Assembly: GCF_000184685.1 (NCBI RefSeq)
Contig: NC_014830.1
Location: 1,860,001-1,924,000 of the forward strand
Origin: Intrasporangium calvum DSM 43043
GTDB taxonomy: Bacteria; Actinomycetota; Actinomycetes; Actinomycetales; Dermatophilaceae
DNA length: 64,000 nt
Direction: 5' to 3'
Of the stretch, positions 55,947 through 64,000 are shown piece by piece. Within the stretch, counting starts at the first letter, position 1; each line of letters starts with the position of its first letter. A model generated the notes under the pieces. The model saw only the letters and a program-made list of their open reading frames with translations, did no database searches and was not told the origin of the DNA. A program made the translations under genes and the position numbers.

Positions 55947-57178
55947 GACGAGGCCTTCTTGCTCGCGGTGGTGTTCTTGCTGGGGGTCTCCGCGCCAGGC
56001 TTGTCCGTGCGGGTGGACCGGCCGCTCGGCCTGACCTCCTGCGCTGCCTCCTTCTCGCGCGGCGTGCGCTTGCCGGCGAGCTTGCGCACCGTGGCGGAGT
56101 GCACCTGGCCGGCCTCCGAGCGCTCCGGTGCGGGCGGGGCGGTGATCATCGCCATCGCCTCCTGCGCTGAGTCGTCCCGGCTCAACCGGTCGGCCAGGCG
56201 GCGTGAGCGTTCCGGGTCCGGCGCCTTGCCGGCCTTGGCCGCCGCAGCGGCGGAGAGGCGCACCGGCTTGAGTTTGTCCAGACCTCTCAGGAGGGCGTCC
56301 TCGTACGTGTTGTCGGGGTCGAGGCGCCGCAGCTCGTCGGCGAGGATGTCCCTCGCCTCACGTCGGGGAAGCGTGATCCGACGGTCCGGCTGGCCCGGCT
56401 GCGAGAGGGTCGCGATGGTGTCGCCCGGACGGACGAGATCGATCGGGCCGCTCTTGCGCTCGAGTCGAACCGCGCTGATGCCCGACCCTCGAGGGGTGGC
56501 GACTCGTTGGACCGGCACCTTGAGCCGGTAGGCGAGCCAGGCGGCGAGCAGATCCGTGGACGGGGAGTCAGGTGCCCCGGAGACGACGGCCTGGGTCACC
56601 GGCTCATGCGGCGGCTGGTCGAGAGCGGCGGCCAGCAGCCCGCGCCAGCGGGTGATCCGGGTCCACGAGAGGTCGGTGTCGCCGGGCTGGTAGCTCTGGG
56701 CGCGCTTCTTGAGCATGGCGCGGGAGTTGCGGTGCTGCGCCGCATCGGTGATGCGCCGCTGCGCCATGGCGCCGATGGGGTCGTCGGCGACGTCGCCGGG
56801 TGCCTCACCCGGCCACCAGGCGACGATGGGTGAGTCGGGGAGCAGGAGGGGGACCACCACGCTCGGGCCGTGCTTCGCGAGCGGACCGTAGAGCCGCAGG
56901 ACGACGATCTCGCTCGCCCCCGCGTCCCCACCCAGCCGGATCTGCGCGTCCAGGCGGTTGCGGCCCCTGCGGTCGCCCGCGATGACGACGATGATCCGAC
57001 AGGGGTGCTGACGACTCGCGTGGTTGGCCACGTCGATCGCCTCGGAGGCGTCCGCGTCGTCGACGACGATGACGAGGGTCAGGACCCGGCCCAGAGCCAT
57101 GGCGCCGACCTCGTTCCGGGTCCGCACGAGGGTCTTGCTGATCTCCGTCGTGGTCGTGTCGGTCAGGTCTCTGATCAC
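55943..57178 (-). CDS. opcA: Glucose-6-phosphate dehydrogenase assembly protein OpcA
   Basis: 411 residues. RTLVRTRNEVG-type start, VLTLVIVV, then LLLPDSPIVAWWPGEAPGDV and DRRITDAAQ-like segments fit OpcA, which activates Zwf in actinobacteria and cyanobacteria. The last 65 residues form a Lys/Thr/Ala-rich tail (RKLAGKRTPREKEAAQ to NTTASKKASS) beyond the usual family length. Sits directly after zwf with an ATGA overlap, as in mycobacteria and corynebacteria. Confidence 0.94.
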   Translation of the reverse strand: MIRDLTDTTTTEISKTLVRTRNEVGAMALGRVLTLVIVVDDADASEAIDVANHASRQHPCRIIVVIAGDRRGRNRLDAQIRLGGDAGASEIVVLRLYGPLAKHGPSVVVPLLLPDSPIVAWWPGEAPGDVADDPIGAMAQRRITDAAQHRNSRAMLKKRAQSYQPGDTDLSWTRITRWRGLLAAALDQPPHEPVTQAVVSGAPDSPSTDLLAAWLAYRLKVPVQRVATPRGSGISAVRLERKSGPIDLVRPGDTIATLSQPGQPDRRITLPRREARDILADELRRLDPDNTYEDALLRGLDKLKPVRLSAAAAAKAGKAPDPERSRRLADRLSRDDSAQEAMAMITAPPAPERSEAGQVHSATVRKLAGKRTPREKEAAQEVRPSGRSTRTDKPGAETPSKNTTASKKASS

Positions 57179-58716
57179 GGCATCCTCCAGGTCCTGCCGT
57201 CGCGGGCGAGCATGGCGTGCGCAGAGGCCGGCCCCCAGGTGCCGGCGGGGTACTGATCCGGTTTGCCGCTCCGGGCCCAGTGCTTGATGAGCGGGTCGAG
57301 GATGCGCCAGGACAGCTCGACCTCCTCGTGGCGGGGGAAGAGCGGCGGATCCCCGAGGAGGACGTCGAGGATGAGGCGTTCGTAGGCTTCCGGAGAGGCC
57401 TCGGTGAAGGAGGAGCCGTAGCCGAAGTCCATCGTCACGTCGCGGATGTCCATCTGTGCCCCGGGGACCTTCGACCCGAAGCGGATCGTCACTCCCTCGT
57501 CCGGCTGGACCCGGATGACGACGGCGTTCTCACCGAGCTCCTCGGTGGCCGTGTGGGCGAAGGGGAGGTGCGGGGCCCGCTTGAAGACGACCGCGATCTC
57601 GGTGACCCGCTTGCCGAGGCGCTTGCCGGCGCGGAGGTAGAACGGCACGCCGGCCCAGCGGCGGGTGTCCACCTCGAGCGTCACTGCGGCGAACGTCTCG
57701 GTCGTCGAGCCTGCGTCGACACCGTCCTCCTCGAGGTAGCCGGCGACCTCGGTGGCGCCCTGCCACCCGGCGGCGTACTGCCCTCGGGCCGCGTGCGCGT
57801 CCAGGTCGTCCGGAAGGCGCACGGCCGAGAGGACCTTCTCCTTCTCCGCGCGAAGATCCTTGGCGTCGAAGGAGACCGGCTCCTCCATCGCCGTCAGTGC
57901 GAGGAGCTGGAGCAGGTGGTTCTGGATGACGTCACGGGCTGCCCCGATCCCGTCGTAGTAGCCGGCCCGCCCGCCGATGCCGATGTCCTCGGCCATCGTG
58001 ATCTGCACGTGGTCGACGTAGTGGGAGTTCCACACCGGCTCGAAGAGCTGGTTGGCGAAGCGCAGCGCCAGGAGGTTCTGGACGGTCTCCTTGCCGAGGT
58101 AGTGGTCGATCCGGAAGACGCTGTCTGGCGGGAAGACCTTCTCGACGATCCGGTTGAGCTCCTGTGCGCTGCGCAGGTCATGTCCGAACGGCTTCTCGAT
58201 GACGACGCGGCGCCACGCGTCCCCGCTCGCGGTCGTCAGGCCGCACCGCTCCAGCTGCTCGCAGACCGGGGCGAAGAACGCCGGCGGGACGGAGAGGTAG
58301 AACGCGTGGTTGCCTCCGGTGCCCCGCTCGGCGTCGAGCTCATGGACGGTCTGGGTGAGCAGGTCGAAGGCAGCGGGGTCGTCGAACGTTCCCGGGACGA
58401 ACCGGAAGCCTTCGGACAGGTTGCGCCACACGTCGTCGCTGAACGGGGTGCGGGCATGCTGGCGCACGGCTTCGTAGACGACCTTGCCGAAGTCCTGGGT
58501 CGCCCAGTCACGGCGCGCGAACCCCACCAGCGAGAAGCCGGGGGGCAGGAGGCCGCGGTTGGCCAGGTCGTAGATCGCGGGCATGAGCTTCTTGCGAGCG
58601 AGGTCACCGGTGACCCCGAAGAGCACCAGGCCGCAGGGTCCGGCGATGCGGGGGAGGCGCTTGTCCTCGGGATCGCGGAGCGGGTTGAGGCCCGGGGCGA
58701 CCCGAGCCGGGCTCAC
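57175..58716 (-). CDS. zwf: Glucose-6-phosphate 1-dehydrogenase
   Basis: 513 residues from GTG 58716. The NADP-binding GVTGDLARKKLMPAIYDL and the active-site RIDHYLGKETVQNLLALRF are canonical. It oxidises glucose 6-phosphate to the lactone and makes NADPH, entering the pentose phosphate pathway. GTG 58716 overlaps the pgi stop (GTGA); a longer reading would run antisense-like through pgi and is rejected. Confidence 0.97.
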   Translation of the reverse strand: MSPARVAPGLNPLRDPEDKRLPRIAGPCGLVLFGVTGDLARKKLMPAIYDLANRGLLPPGFSLVGFARRDWATQDFGKVVYEAVRQHARTPFSDDVWRNLSEGFRFVPGTFDDPAAFDLLTQTVHELDAERGTGGNHAFYLSVPPAFFAPVCEQLERCGLTTASGDAWRRVVIEKPFGHDLRSAQELNRIVEKVFPPDSVFRIDHYLGKETVQNLLALRFANQLFEPVWNSHYVDHVQITMAEDIGIGGRAGYYDGIGAARDVIQNHLLQLLALTAMEEPVSFDAKDLRAEKEKVLSAVRLPDDLDAHAARGQYAAGWQGATEVAGYLEEDGVDAGSTTETFAAVTLEVDTRRWAGVPFYLRAGKRLGKRVTEIAVVFKRAPHLPFAHTATEELGENAVVIRVQPDEGVTIRFGSKVPGAQMDIRDVTMDFGYGSSFTEASPEAYERLILDVLLGDPPLFPRHEEVELSWRILDPLIKHWARSGKPDQYPAGTWGPASAHAMLARDGRTWRMP

Positions 58717-60344
58717 CGGCGGGCCCCTGCCAGCAGAGCTGCGAGCACCTGGGCGAGGCCTGCGTCGTGGTCGGTCAGGTGGAGCTGGAGGACGGGGCGA
58801 CCGTGCTCGGCGAGCACCTGGGCATCGCCGCCCGCTTGCGCGGCGATGAACTGTCCGAAGGTGAAGTCGCGACCGGGAACCGGCAGGTCGTCGCCCGGCT
58901 CCGAGGTGATCTGCAGGTAGACGCCGACGGCCGGGCCGCCCTTGTGGAACTGACCGGTCGAGTGGAGGAAACGCGGCCCCCAGCCGAAGGTCGTCGGCCG
59001 CTCCGTCCGGGCGGCCAGGGCGGCCCGGCAGTTGGCCAGCCCGGCGTCGCCGAGCCGGTCCAGGTAGGCCATCACGGCGACGTAGCCACGCTCGGTGACC
59101 TGCCCGAGGAGCGCCTCGACGGCGTCCGCCACGGTGCGGCCGTCCCCGCTGGAGGACAGCCAGTTCCCGCCGAGGGCGCGGACCTCGACGGCTCCGTCGA
59201 CGTATGCCGCTGGGCTGGCTTGCCGGGCCCCCTGGTCGAGCAGCCCACGGGCAGCCTGCTTGGCCGACTCCACGTCCGGCTGGTCGAACGGGTTGATTCC
59301 CAGCAACCGACCGGCCACGGCGGTGGCGACCTCCCACAGCAGCAGCTGGGCGCCGAGCGTGCCGCCGACGCGAACCTCGTCCCCGTCCGGACGGCTCTCG
59401 TCGTCGGAGGCCACGAGCCGCGCCACGAGGACGTCCGGTGCCGACCAGCCGAGCTCCGGCGCGTGCTCGGACTCGACGACGACGGGCAGCACACCGGTGC
59501 CGTCCTTGCCGGTCGACTCGGCGATCAGCTGCTCGGCCCAGTCCGCGAAACCTTGGATCCCTGAACCGTCCTCGACGAGGATGAGCTTGTCGCGCAGCGG
59601 GGAGGTGCCGCCCATGGCGGCTCCGAGGCGGAGAGCGGGGTTGGCCTCGTCGTCGGCCGCGAGCAGGTCCGCGACGGACTCCGCCTCGTCGAGCAGGCCT
59701 GCCACGTCGACACCCGCCAGCCCGCTCGGCACGAGGCCGAACGCCGTCAGTGCCGAGTAGCGTCCGCCGACGTTCGGGTCGGCGTTGACGACGCGGTAGC
59801 CCTTGGCCCGGGCCTCCTCGTCCAGTGGGCTGCCCGGGTCGGTGATCACGACGATGCGTTCGGCGGGGTCGACTCCTGCGTCAGAGAAGGCCTGTTCGTA
59901 CGCGCGTCGCTGGGAGTCGGTCTCGACGGTCGAACCGGACTTGCTGGACACGACGACCACGGTGTGCTCGAGGTCGTCGGAGACGGTCCGCCGGACGAAG
60001 TCCGGGTCGGAGGAGTCGAGCACCACGAGCGGCCGGCCCGCGGTGCCGCAGATGACCTCGGGCGCCAGTGAGGACCCACCCATCCCGCACAGGACGACAT
60101 GGGTGAGCCCCTGCTGGAGGAAGGTGTCGCGCAGTGCGGCGATCTCGCCGACGAGGGGACGGGAGGACCGGGGGAGCCCGACCCAGGAGAGCCGCTTCCG
60201 TGCCTCCGCCTCCGCATCGGGACCCCAGAGGGCGGCGTCCTGGGCGAAGAGCCGGCTCGCCACCGAGTCCCGGACGAGCTCGGGCACGTGTCGCGCGACG
60301 GCGTCCGCGGCCGCGCCTGACGCGCTCACGGCGAGGGAGGTCAT
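58713..60344 (-). CDS. pgi: Glucose-6-phosphate isomerase
   Basis: 543 residues of the actinobacterial Pgi type found in pentose-phosphate operons. Sugar-phosphate site [32 protein letters not shown], and [15 protein letters not shown] are clear. It interconverts glucose 6-phosphate and fructose 6-phosphate. At 59201-59214 the coding sequence contains an exact copy of the dispersed 14-bp element, giving [11 protein letters not shown] 60344 overlaps the tal stop. Confidence 0.94.
   Translation of the reverse strand: MTSLAVSASGAAADAVARHVPELVRDSVASRLFAQDAALWGPDAEAEARKRLSWVGLPRSSRPLVGEIAALRDTFLQQGLTHVVLCGMGGSSLAPEVICGTAGRPLVVLDSSDPDFVRRTVSDDLEHTVVVVSSKSGSTVETDSQRRAYEQAFSDAGVDPAERIVVITDPGSPLDEEARAKGYRVVNADPNVGGRYSALTAFGLVPSGLAGVDVAGLLDEAESVADLLAADDEANPALRLGAAMGGTSPLRDKLILVEDGSGIQGFADWAEQLIAESTGKDGTGVLPVVVESEHAPELGWSAPDVLVARLVASDDESRPDGDEVRVGGTLGAQLLLWEVATAVAGRLLGINPFDQPDVESAKQAARGLLDQGARQASPAAYVDGAVEVRALGGNWLSSSGDGRTVADAVEALLGQVTERGYVAVMAYLDRLGDAGLANCRAALAARTERPTTFGWGPRFLHSTGQFHKGGPAVGVYLQITSEPGDDLPVPGRDFTFGQFIAAQAGGDAQVLAEHGRPVLQLHLTDHDAGLAQVLAALLAGARR
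59201..59214 (-). repeat. Dispersed 14-bp element, copy 11 (inside pgi)
   Basis: CGTATGCCGCTGGG on the plus strand; in the pgi sense it reads CCCAGCGGCATACG. It is the only copy in a coding sequence. Confidence 0.85.
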
Positions 60345-61453
60345 GCCCGCACCTTCTCCATCTCCTCGGAGACGCCGTCGAGAAGCTCACCCCAGGACTT
60401 CTCGAACTTGTCGACCCCCTCGGCCTCCAGCAGCTCGACCACCTCGCTGTAGGAGACGCCCTGGGTGTCGAGGGCGTCGAGCACGGCCGCGGCCTCGGCA
60501 TACCTGCCCGAGATGGTGTCGCCGCGGATCTCGCCATGGTCCGCGGTCGCCTCGAGCGTCGTGCCCGGCATCGTGTTGACGACGCCGGGGGCGACGAGCT
60601 CAGTGACGTAGAGCGTGTCCGGGTAGGCCGGGTCCTTGACCCCCGTCGAGGCCCAGAGGGGGCGCTGGGCGTTGGCACCGTCGTCGGCCAGGTTGCGCCA
60701 CCTCGGGGTGCTGAAGACCTCCTCGAAGGCCTGGTAGGCGAGACGGGCGTTGGCGACGCCGGCCTGGCCGCGCAGCGACCTGGCCTCGTCGGTCCCGATC
60801 GCATCGAGTCGCTTGTCGATCTCGGTGTCGACGCGGGAGACGAAGAACGACGCCACCGAGTGGATGGTCGAGAGGTCCTTGCCTGCGGCGTGCGCCTTCT
60901 CGAGGCCCTCGAGGTAGGCGTTCATGACGGCCCGGTACCGGTCGAGCGAGAAGATCAGGGTCACGTTCACACTGATGCCCTCGGCCGTGACGGCGGTGAT
61001 CGCAGGCAGGCCCGCCCGCGTGGCCGGGATCTTGATGAGGACGTTCGGCCGGTCCACGTCGGCGTACATCTGCTTGGCCTGCGCGATGGTCGCGTCGGTG
61101 TCGTGGGCGAGGCGCGGGTCGACCTCGATGGAGGCCCGTCCGTCGACGCCGCCGGTCCGGTCATAGAGCGGACGGAACAGGTCGCAGGCGTCGCGCACGT
61201 CGGCGGTGGTCAGCTCGTGGACGACCTCCTCGACGCTCTTGCCGGCGGACGTCAGGGCGGCGAGGTCCTCGTTGTACCGGTCGCCCTTGGCCAGGGCGGC
61301 CTGGAAGATGGACGGGTTCGAGGTGAGCCCGACGACGTTTCGCTCCTCCATCAGCTCCGCGATCTTGCCGGTCTCGAGCAGCTCGCGGGACAGGTCGTCC
61401 AGCCAGATCGAGACTCCGGCGTCCGACAGGGCCTTGGTGTTCGGGTTCGTCAT
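60341..61453 (-). CDS. tal: Transaldolase
   Basis: 370 residues from ATG 61453, chosen because AGAGGAA lies 8-9 nt upstream; GTG 61462 overlaps the tkt stop and is an alternative. [20 protein letters not shown] at the start, [18 protein letters not shown] with the Schiff-base Lys, and [15 protein letters not shown] are typical of the Mycobacterium-type TalB. It transfers a three-carbon unit between sugar phosphates. It sits between tkt and pgi with overlapping ends. Confidence 0.96.
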   Translation of the reverse strand: MTNPNTKALSDAGVSIWLDDLSRELLETGKIAELMEERNVVGLTSNPSIFQAALAKGDRYNEDLAALTSAGKSVEEVVHELTTADVRDACDLFRPLYDRTGGVDGRASIEVDPRLAHDTDATIAQAKQMYADVDRPNVLIKIPATRAGLPAITAVTAEGISVNVTLIFSLDRYRAVMNAYLEGLEKAHAAGKDLSTIHSVASFFVSRVDTEIDKRLDAIGTDEARSLRGQAGVANARLAYQAFEEVFSTPRWRNLADDGANAQRPLWASTGVKDPAYPDTLYVTELVAPGVVNTMPGTTLEATADHGEIRGDTISGRYAEAAAVLDALDTQGVSYSEVVELLEAEGVDKFEKSWGELLDGVSEEMEKVRA

Positions 61454-61458
61454 GGTGG

Positions 61459-63792
61459 TCACTTCCTCTTCGAGGTGTGCGCCGTCGCGGACTTCTTCGC
61501 GGCAGCCCGTGGGGTCGAGCTGGACACGTCGGTGTCACCGCTCGCAGCGCGCTTGCGCGGGTTGGTCTCGGTGATGCCCGGCGCGTGCACCGTGGCGCGG
61601 GCCGCCTTGATCGACTCCTTCGCCGCCTTGACCACGGCGTCGGACGTGATGCCGAACTCGCGGAAGACGGTCACGTAGTCGGCCGAGGCACCGAAGTGCT
61701 CGAGGCTGATGGTTCGACCCGCGTCGCCGACGATGTCGTGCCAGCCCATCGAGACACCGGCCTCGACGCTGACGCGGGCTCGGACGGCAGGCGGGAGCAC
61801 CTTGTTCTGGTACGACTTGGGCTGCTTCTCGAACCACTCGCGGCAGGGCATCGAGACGACCCGTGTCGCGATCCGACCCTTCTCGAGCTGCTGGGCCGCC
61901 TCGACGGCCAGCTGGACCTCGGAGCCGGTGGCGACGAGGACGACGTCCGGGTCCCCGGGACGCGACTCCTCCACGAGCACGTAGGCGCCCTTGGCGACGC
62001 CGCTGACCTTCCCGTGGGTGCGGCGGTCCCACGTGGGGACAGCCTGCCGGGTGAGCGCGAGGGCCGTGGGACCGGTCGCACCGGTCAGGATCTGGGCCCA
62101 CGCCGCAGCGGTCTCGTTGGCATCGGCCGGCCGCACGACGTCGAGACCCGGGATGGCTCGCAGGGCGGCCAGGTGCTCGACGGGCTGATGGGTCGGGCCG
62201 TCCTCGCCGAGACCGATGGAGTCGTGCGTCCACACGTACGTGACGGGCAGCTGCTGCAGGGCCGCGAGCCGGACCGCCGGCCGCATGTAGTCGGAGAAGA
62301 CGAGGAACGTGCCGCCGTAGGGCCGGGTGAGCCCTTCGAGAGCGATGCCGTTGAGGATCATCCCCATGCCGTTCTCGCGGATCCCGAAGTGCAGGGTCCG
62401 CCCGTACGGGTTGCCCTTCCACGTCTCCGTCTGCTTGGACGTCGGGATGAAGGAGGGCTCGCCCTCCATCGTCGTGTTGTTCGACTCGGCCAGGTCGGCG
62501 GAGCCCCCCCAGAGCTCGGGCATGACGGAGGCGAGGGCGCTGAGGACCTTGCCTGAAGCGGCGCGCGTCGCGACACCCTTGGCATCGGCGGGGAAGGTGG
62601 GGAGTGCCTTGGCCAGCCCGTCCGGCGCCTTGCCGGCCACGATGCGGTCGAGGAGGGCAGCCCGCTCGGCGTTCGCCTTGCGCCATGCCTTGTAGGACCG
62701 GTCCCACTCCCGGTGGGCAGCCTTGCCCCGCTTGACGACCTCGCGGGCTCGCCGCAGGACGGCCGGTTCGACGACGAAGGACTTCTCCGGGTCGAAGCCC
62801 AGCAGCTCCTTGGTCGCAGCCACTTCCTCGGCGCCGAGCGCCGAGCCGTGCGACTTGCCGGTGTCCTGCTTCGTCGGGGCCGGCCAGGCGATGATCGTTC
62901 GCAGGATGACCAGGGTGGGTCGGGTCGGCTCGGCGTCCCCCGAGCGGATGGCCGCGAGCAGGGCGTCGACGTCCTCGACGTAGCTGTCGCCGTCGCCGCT
63001 CCCGCGCCAGTCGACCGTGACGACGTGCCAGCCGTAGGCCTCGTAGCGCTTGGCGACGTCCTCGCTGAAGGCGATGTCGGTGTCGTCCTCGATGGAGATC
63101 TGGTTCGCGTCGTAGACCACGGTGAGGTTGCCGAGCTCCTGGTGCCCGGCGAGCGCACAGGCCTCGTGCGTGACCCCCTCCTGGAGGTCCCCGTCGGACG
63201 CGATGACGTAGACGTGGTGGTCGAAGGGGCTCGTGCCCGGGTCGGCGTCGGGGTCGAAGAGGCCGCGCTGGCGCCGCTGGGCCATGGCCATCCCGACGGC
63301 GGAGGCGAGGCCCGACCCGAGGGGGCCGGTCGTGATCTCCACGCCGACGGTGTGGTGGACCTCCGGGTGGCCAGGTGTCCTGGAGCCCCACGTGCGCAGC
63401 GCCTTGAGGTCGGCCAGCTCGAGCCCGTAGCCGCTCAGGTAGAGCTGGATGTACTGGGTCAGGCTCGAGTGCCCTGCAGAGAGCACGAACCGGTCCCGGC
63501 CGAGCCAGGCCGGGTCGGTCGGGTCGTGTCGCATGACGTTCTGGTAGAGCAGGTAGGCGAGGGGGGCCAGGGACATCGCCGTCCCCGGGTGGCCGTTCCC
63601 GACCTTCTGGACCGCGTCCGCCGCGAGCAGCCGGACGCTGTCGACGGCCCGGACGTCGAGGTCGGACCAGCCGGCGTCCGCGCAGAGTGGCCGGGGCAGC
63701 CTCGGGTCGCGTCCCGCCAAGGGGTCCTTGCTCGCCGACCTCCGTCGACTGGGCTTGGTCTCAGTGGCGGTTGCACTGGTCGGGGTAGGCAC
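61459..63792 (-). CDS. tkt: Transketolase with extended termini
   Basis: 777 residues, longer than the usual 660-700. GTG 63792 has AAGGAG 9 nt upstream, so the extra 45 N-terminal residues look real. Motifs: [19 protein letters not shown], thiamine site [15 protein letters not shown] with [14 protein letters not shown], and [21 protein letters not shown]. It moves two-carbon units between sugar phosphates. The C-terminus ends in a Ser/Ala/Lys tail ([16 protein letters not shown]). First gene of the operon tkt-tal-pgi-zwf-opcA-pgl. Confidence 0.96.
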   Translation of the reverse strand: MPTPTSATATETKPSRRRSASKDPLAGRDPRLPRPLCADAGWSDLDVRAVDSVRLLAADAVQKVGNGHPGTAMSLAPLAYLLYQNVMRHDPTDPAWLGRDRFVLSAGHSSLTQYIQLYLSGYGLELADLKALRTWGSRTPGHPEVHHTVGVEITTGPLGSGLASAVGMAMAQRRQRGLFDPDADPGTSPFDHHVYVIASDGDLQEGVTHEACALAGHQELGNLTVVYDANQISIEDDTDIAFSEDVAKRYEAYGWHVVTVDWRGSGDGDSYVEDVDALLAAIRSGDAEPTRPTLVILRTIIAWPAPTKQDTGKSHGSALGAEEVAATKELLGFDPEKSFVVEPAVLRRAREVVKRGKAAHREWDRSYKAWRKANAERAALLDRIVAGKAPDGLAKALPTFPADAKGVATRAASGKVLSALASVMPELWGGSADLAESNNTTMEGEPSFIPTSKQTETWKGNPYGRTLHFGIRENGMGMILNGIALEGLTRPYGGTFLVFSDYMRPAVRLAALQQLPVTYVWTHDSIGLGEDGPTHQPVEHLAALRAIPGLDVVRPADANETAAAWAQILTGATGPTALALTRQAVPTWDRRTHGKVSGVAKGAYVLVEESRPGDPDVVLVATGSEVQLAVEAAQQLEKGRIATRVVSMPCREWFEKQPKSYQNKVLPPAVRARVSVEAGVSMGWHDIVGDAGRTISLEHFGASADYVTVFREFGITSDAVVKAAKESIKAARATVHAPGITETNPRKRAASGDTDVSSSTPRAAAKKSATAHTSKRK

Positions 63793-63841
63793 GAGGGCGG
63801 TCTCCTTCTGGGGCCGGGTGCGGGCGGCGCGTACGGTGACG

Positions 63842-63847
63842 AGCCTA
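63842..63847 (-). promoter_or_regulatory. -10 box of the pentose-phosphate operon
   Basis: TAGGCT on the minus strand, about 50 nt before the tkt GTG, leaving room for the AAGGAG ribosome binding site. From 63848 to the window end I see no gene; a divergent gene probably lies just outside. Confidence 0.45.
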
Positions 63848-64000
63848 GTGCGTGGGGTGGTGGGTTCAGGTGGGCGTGCAGGGAGTTGCCAGCGAGCTCA
63901 CGGCCGGTGTGCGGCCCCGGCGCTGCCCACCTCGAGCGGCTCCACTCGGCTTCCCATACCCCGCACACACCGCCGCGCGCACCTCGCGAAGTCATCCGCG

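Noticed and set aside
58717-59337. N-terminal extension of zwf by 207 residues
   Set aside because: It overlaps pgi on the same strand in another frame, and the family start matches GTG 58716, which overlaps the pgi stop.
61535-63391. Second long minus-strand frame inside tkt
   Set aside because: Arg/Gly/Pro-rich frame-shifted shadow; the transketolase motifs are in the other frame.

Overview
The window is a chromosomal core segment of a high-GC Gram-positive bacterium of the Actinomycetota. RbpA, WhiA, OpcA, an ANTAR-type PdtaR regulator, a mycothiol-dependent-type enzyme, a CoaE-GrpB fusion and an AftD-like arabinosyltransferase all point that way. The gene order (pyk, pdtaR, polA, rpsA, coaE, uvrB, uvrA, uvrC-rapZ-yvcK-whiA, gap-pgk-tpiA-secG, then pgl-opcA-zwf-pgi-tal-tkt on the other strand) resembles the corresponding mycobacterial blocks. 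A Micrococcales member such as an Intrasporangiaceae genus is my best guess, but this is inference. I see no phage, transposase, integrase, rRNA or CRISPR array.

Layout. 1-3.5 kb: end of gltD, pyruvate kinase with a CRP/GlxR-like site, tRNA-Leu(CAA) and the ANTAR response regulator. 3.6-9.1 kb: a complete branched-chain amino acid ABC transporter (livKHMGF) with a hairpin after the binding-protein gene. 9.2-14.3 kb: a secreted lipoprotein, a GNAT protein, a hotdog thioesterase and polA. 14.3-27.7 kb: a cell-envelope glycan cluster made of a flippase, two GT-C-like membrane proteins, a DUF2613-like peptide, a GT4 glycosyltransferase, a methyltransferase, a 1369-residue AftD-like protein, an acyltransferase and a DUF3068 protein. 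Its content matches the M. tuberculosis Rv0224c-Rv0228/Rv0236c genes. 27.7-35.9 kb: methyltransferase, rpsA, glycerophosphodiesterase behind a PHO box, coaE, a lipoate ligase and uvrB. 36-42 kb: terC behind a manganese riboswitch, a DMT exporter, a small unknown gene, and a minus-strand operon (GH15 hydrolase, mycothiol-type enzyme, MBL hydrolase). 42-50.8 kb: uvrA, a Rieske lipoprotein, uvrC, rapZ, yvcK and whiA. 51-55 kb: gap, pgk, tpiA, secG and rbpA. 55.2-63.8 kb: a tightly overlapping pentose-phosphate operon.

Working together. Triose-phase glycolysis plus pyruvate kinase and the tkt-tal-pgi-zwf-opcA-pgl operon cover much of central carbon flow. polA, uvrA, uvrB and, more weakly, uvrC carry promoters of the RecA-independent DNA-damage type (TTGTCRGTG-N8-TAnnnT). 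At least nine genes have a TAnnnT -10 box only 6-7 nt before the start codon, which implies leaderless transcripts.

Most unusual signals: (i) eleven copies of a 14-bp element, CCCAGCGGCATACG, mostly just upstream of genes and nearly always in the sense of transcription, including uvrA, uvrB and uvrC; two copies form a perfect 40-bp palindrome and one lies inside pgi; (ii) near-identical operators TACTCACG(A/C)GTA at two promoters of the arabinan-like cluster; (iii) the PHO box, the Mn riboswitch and the damage-type promoters.
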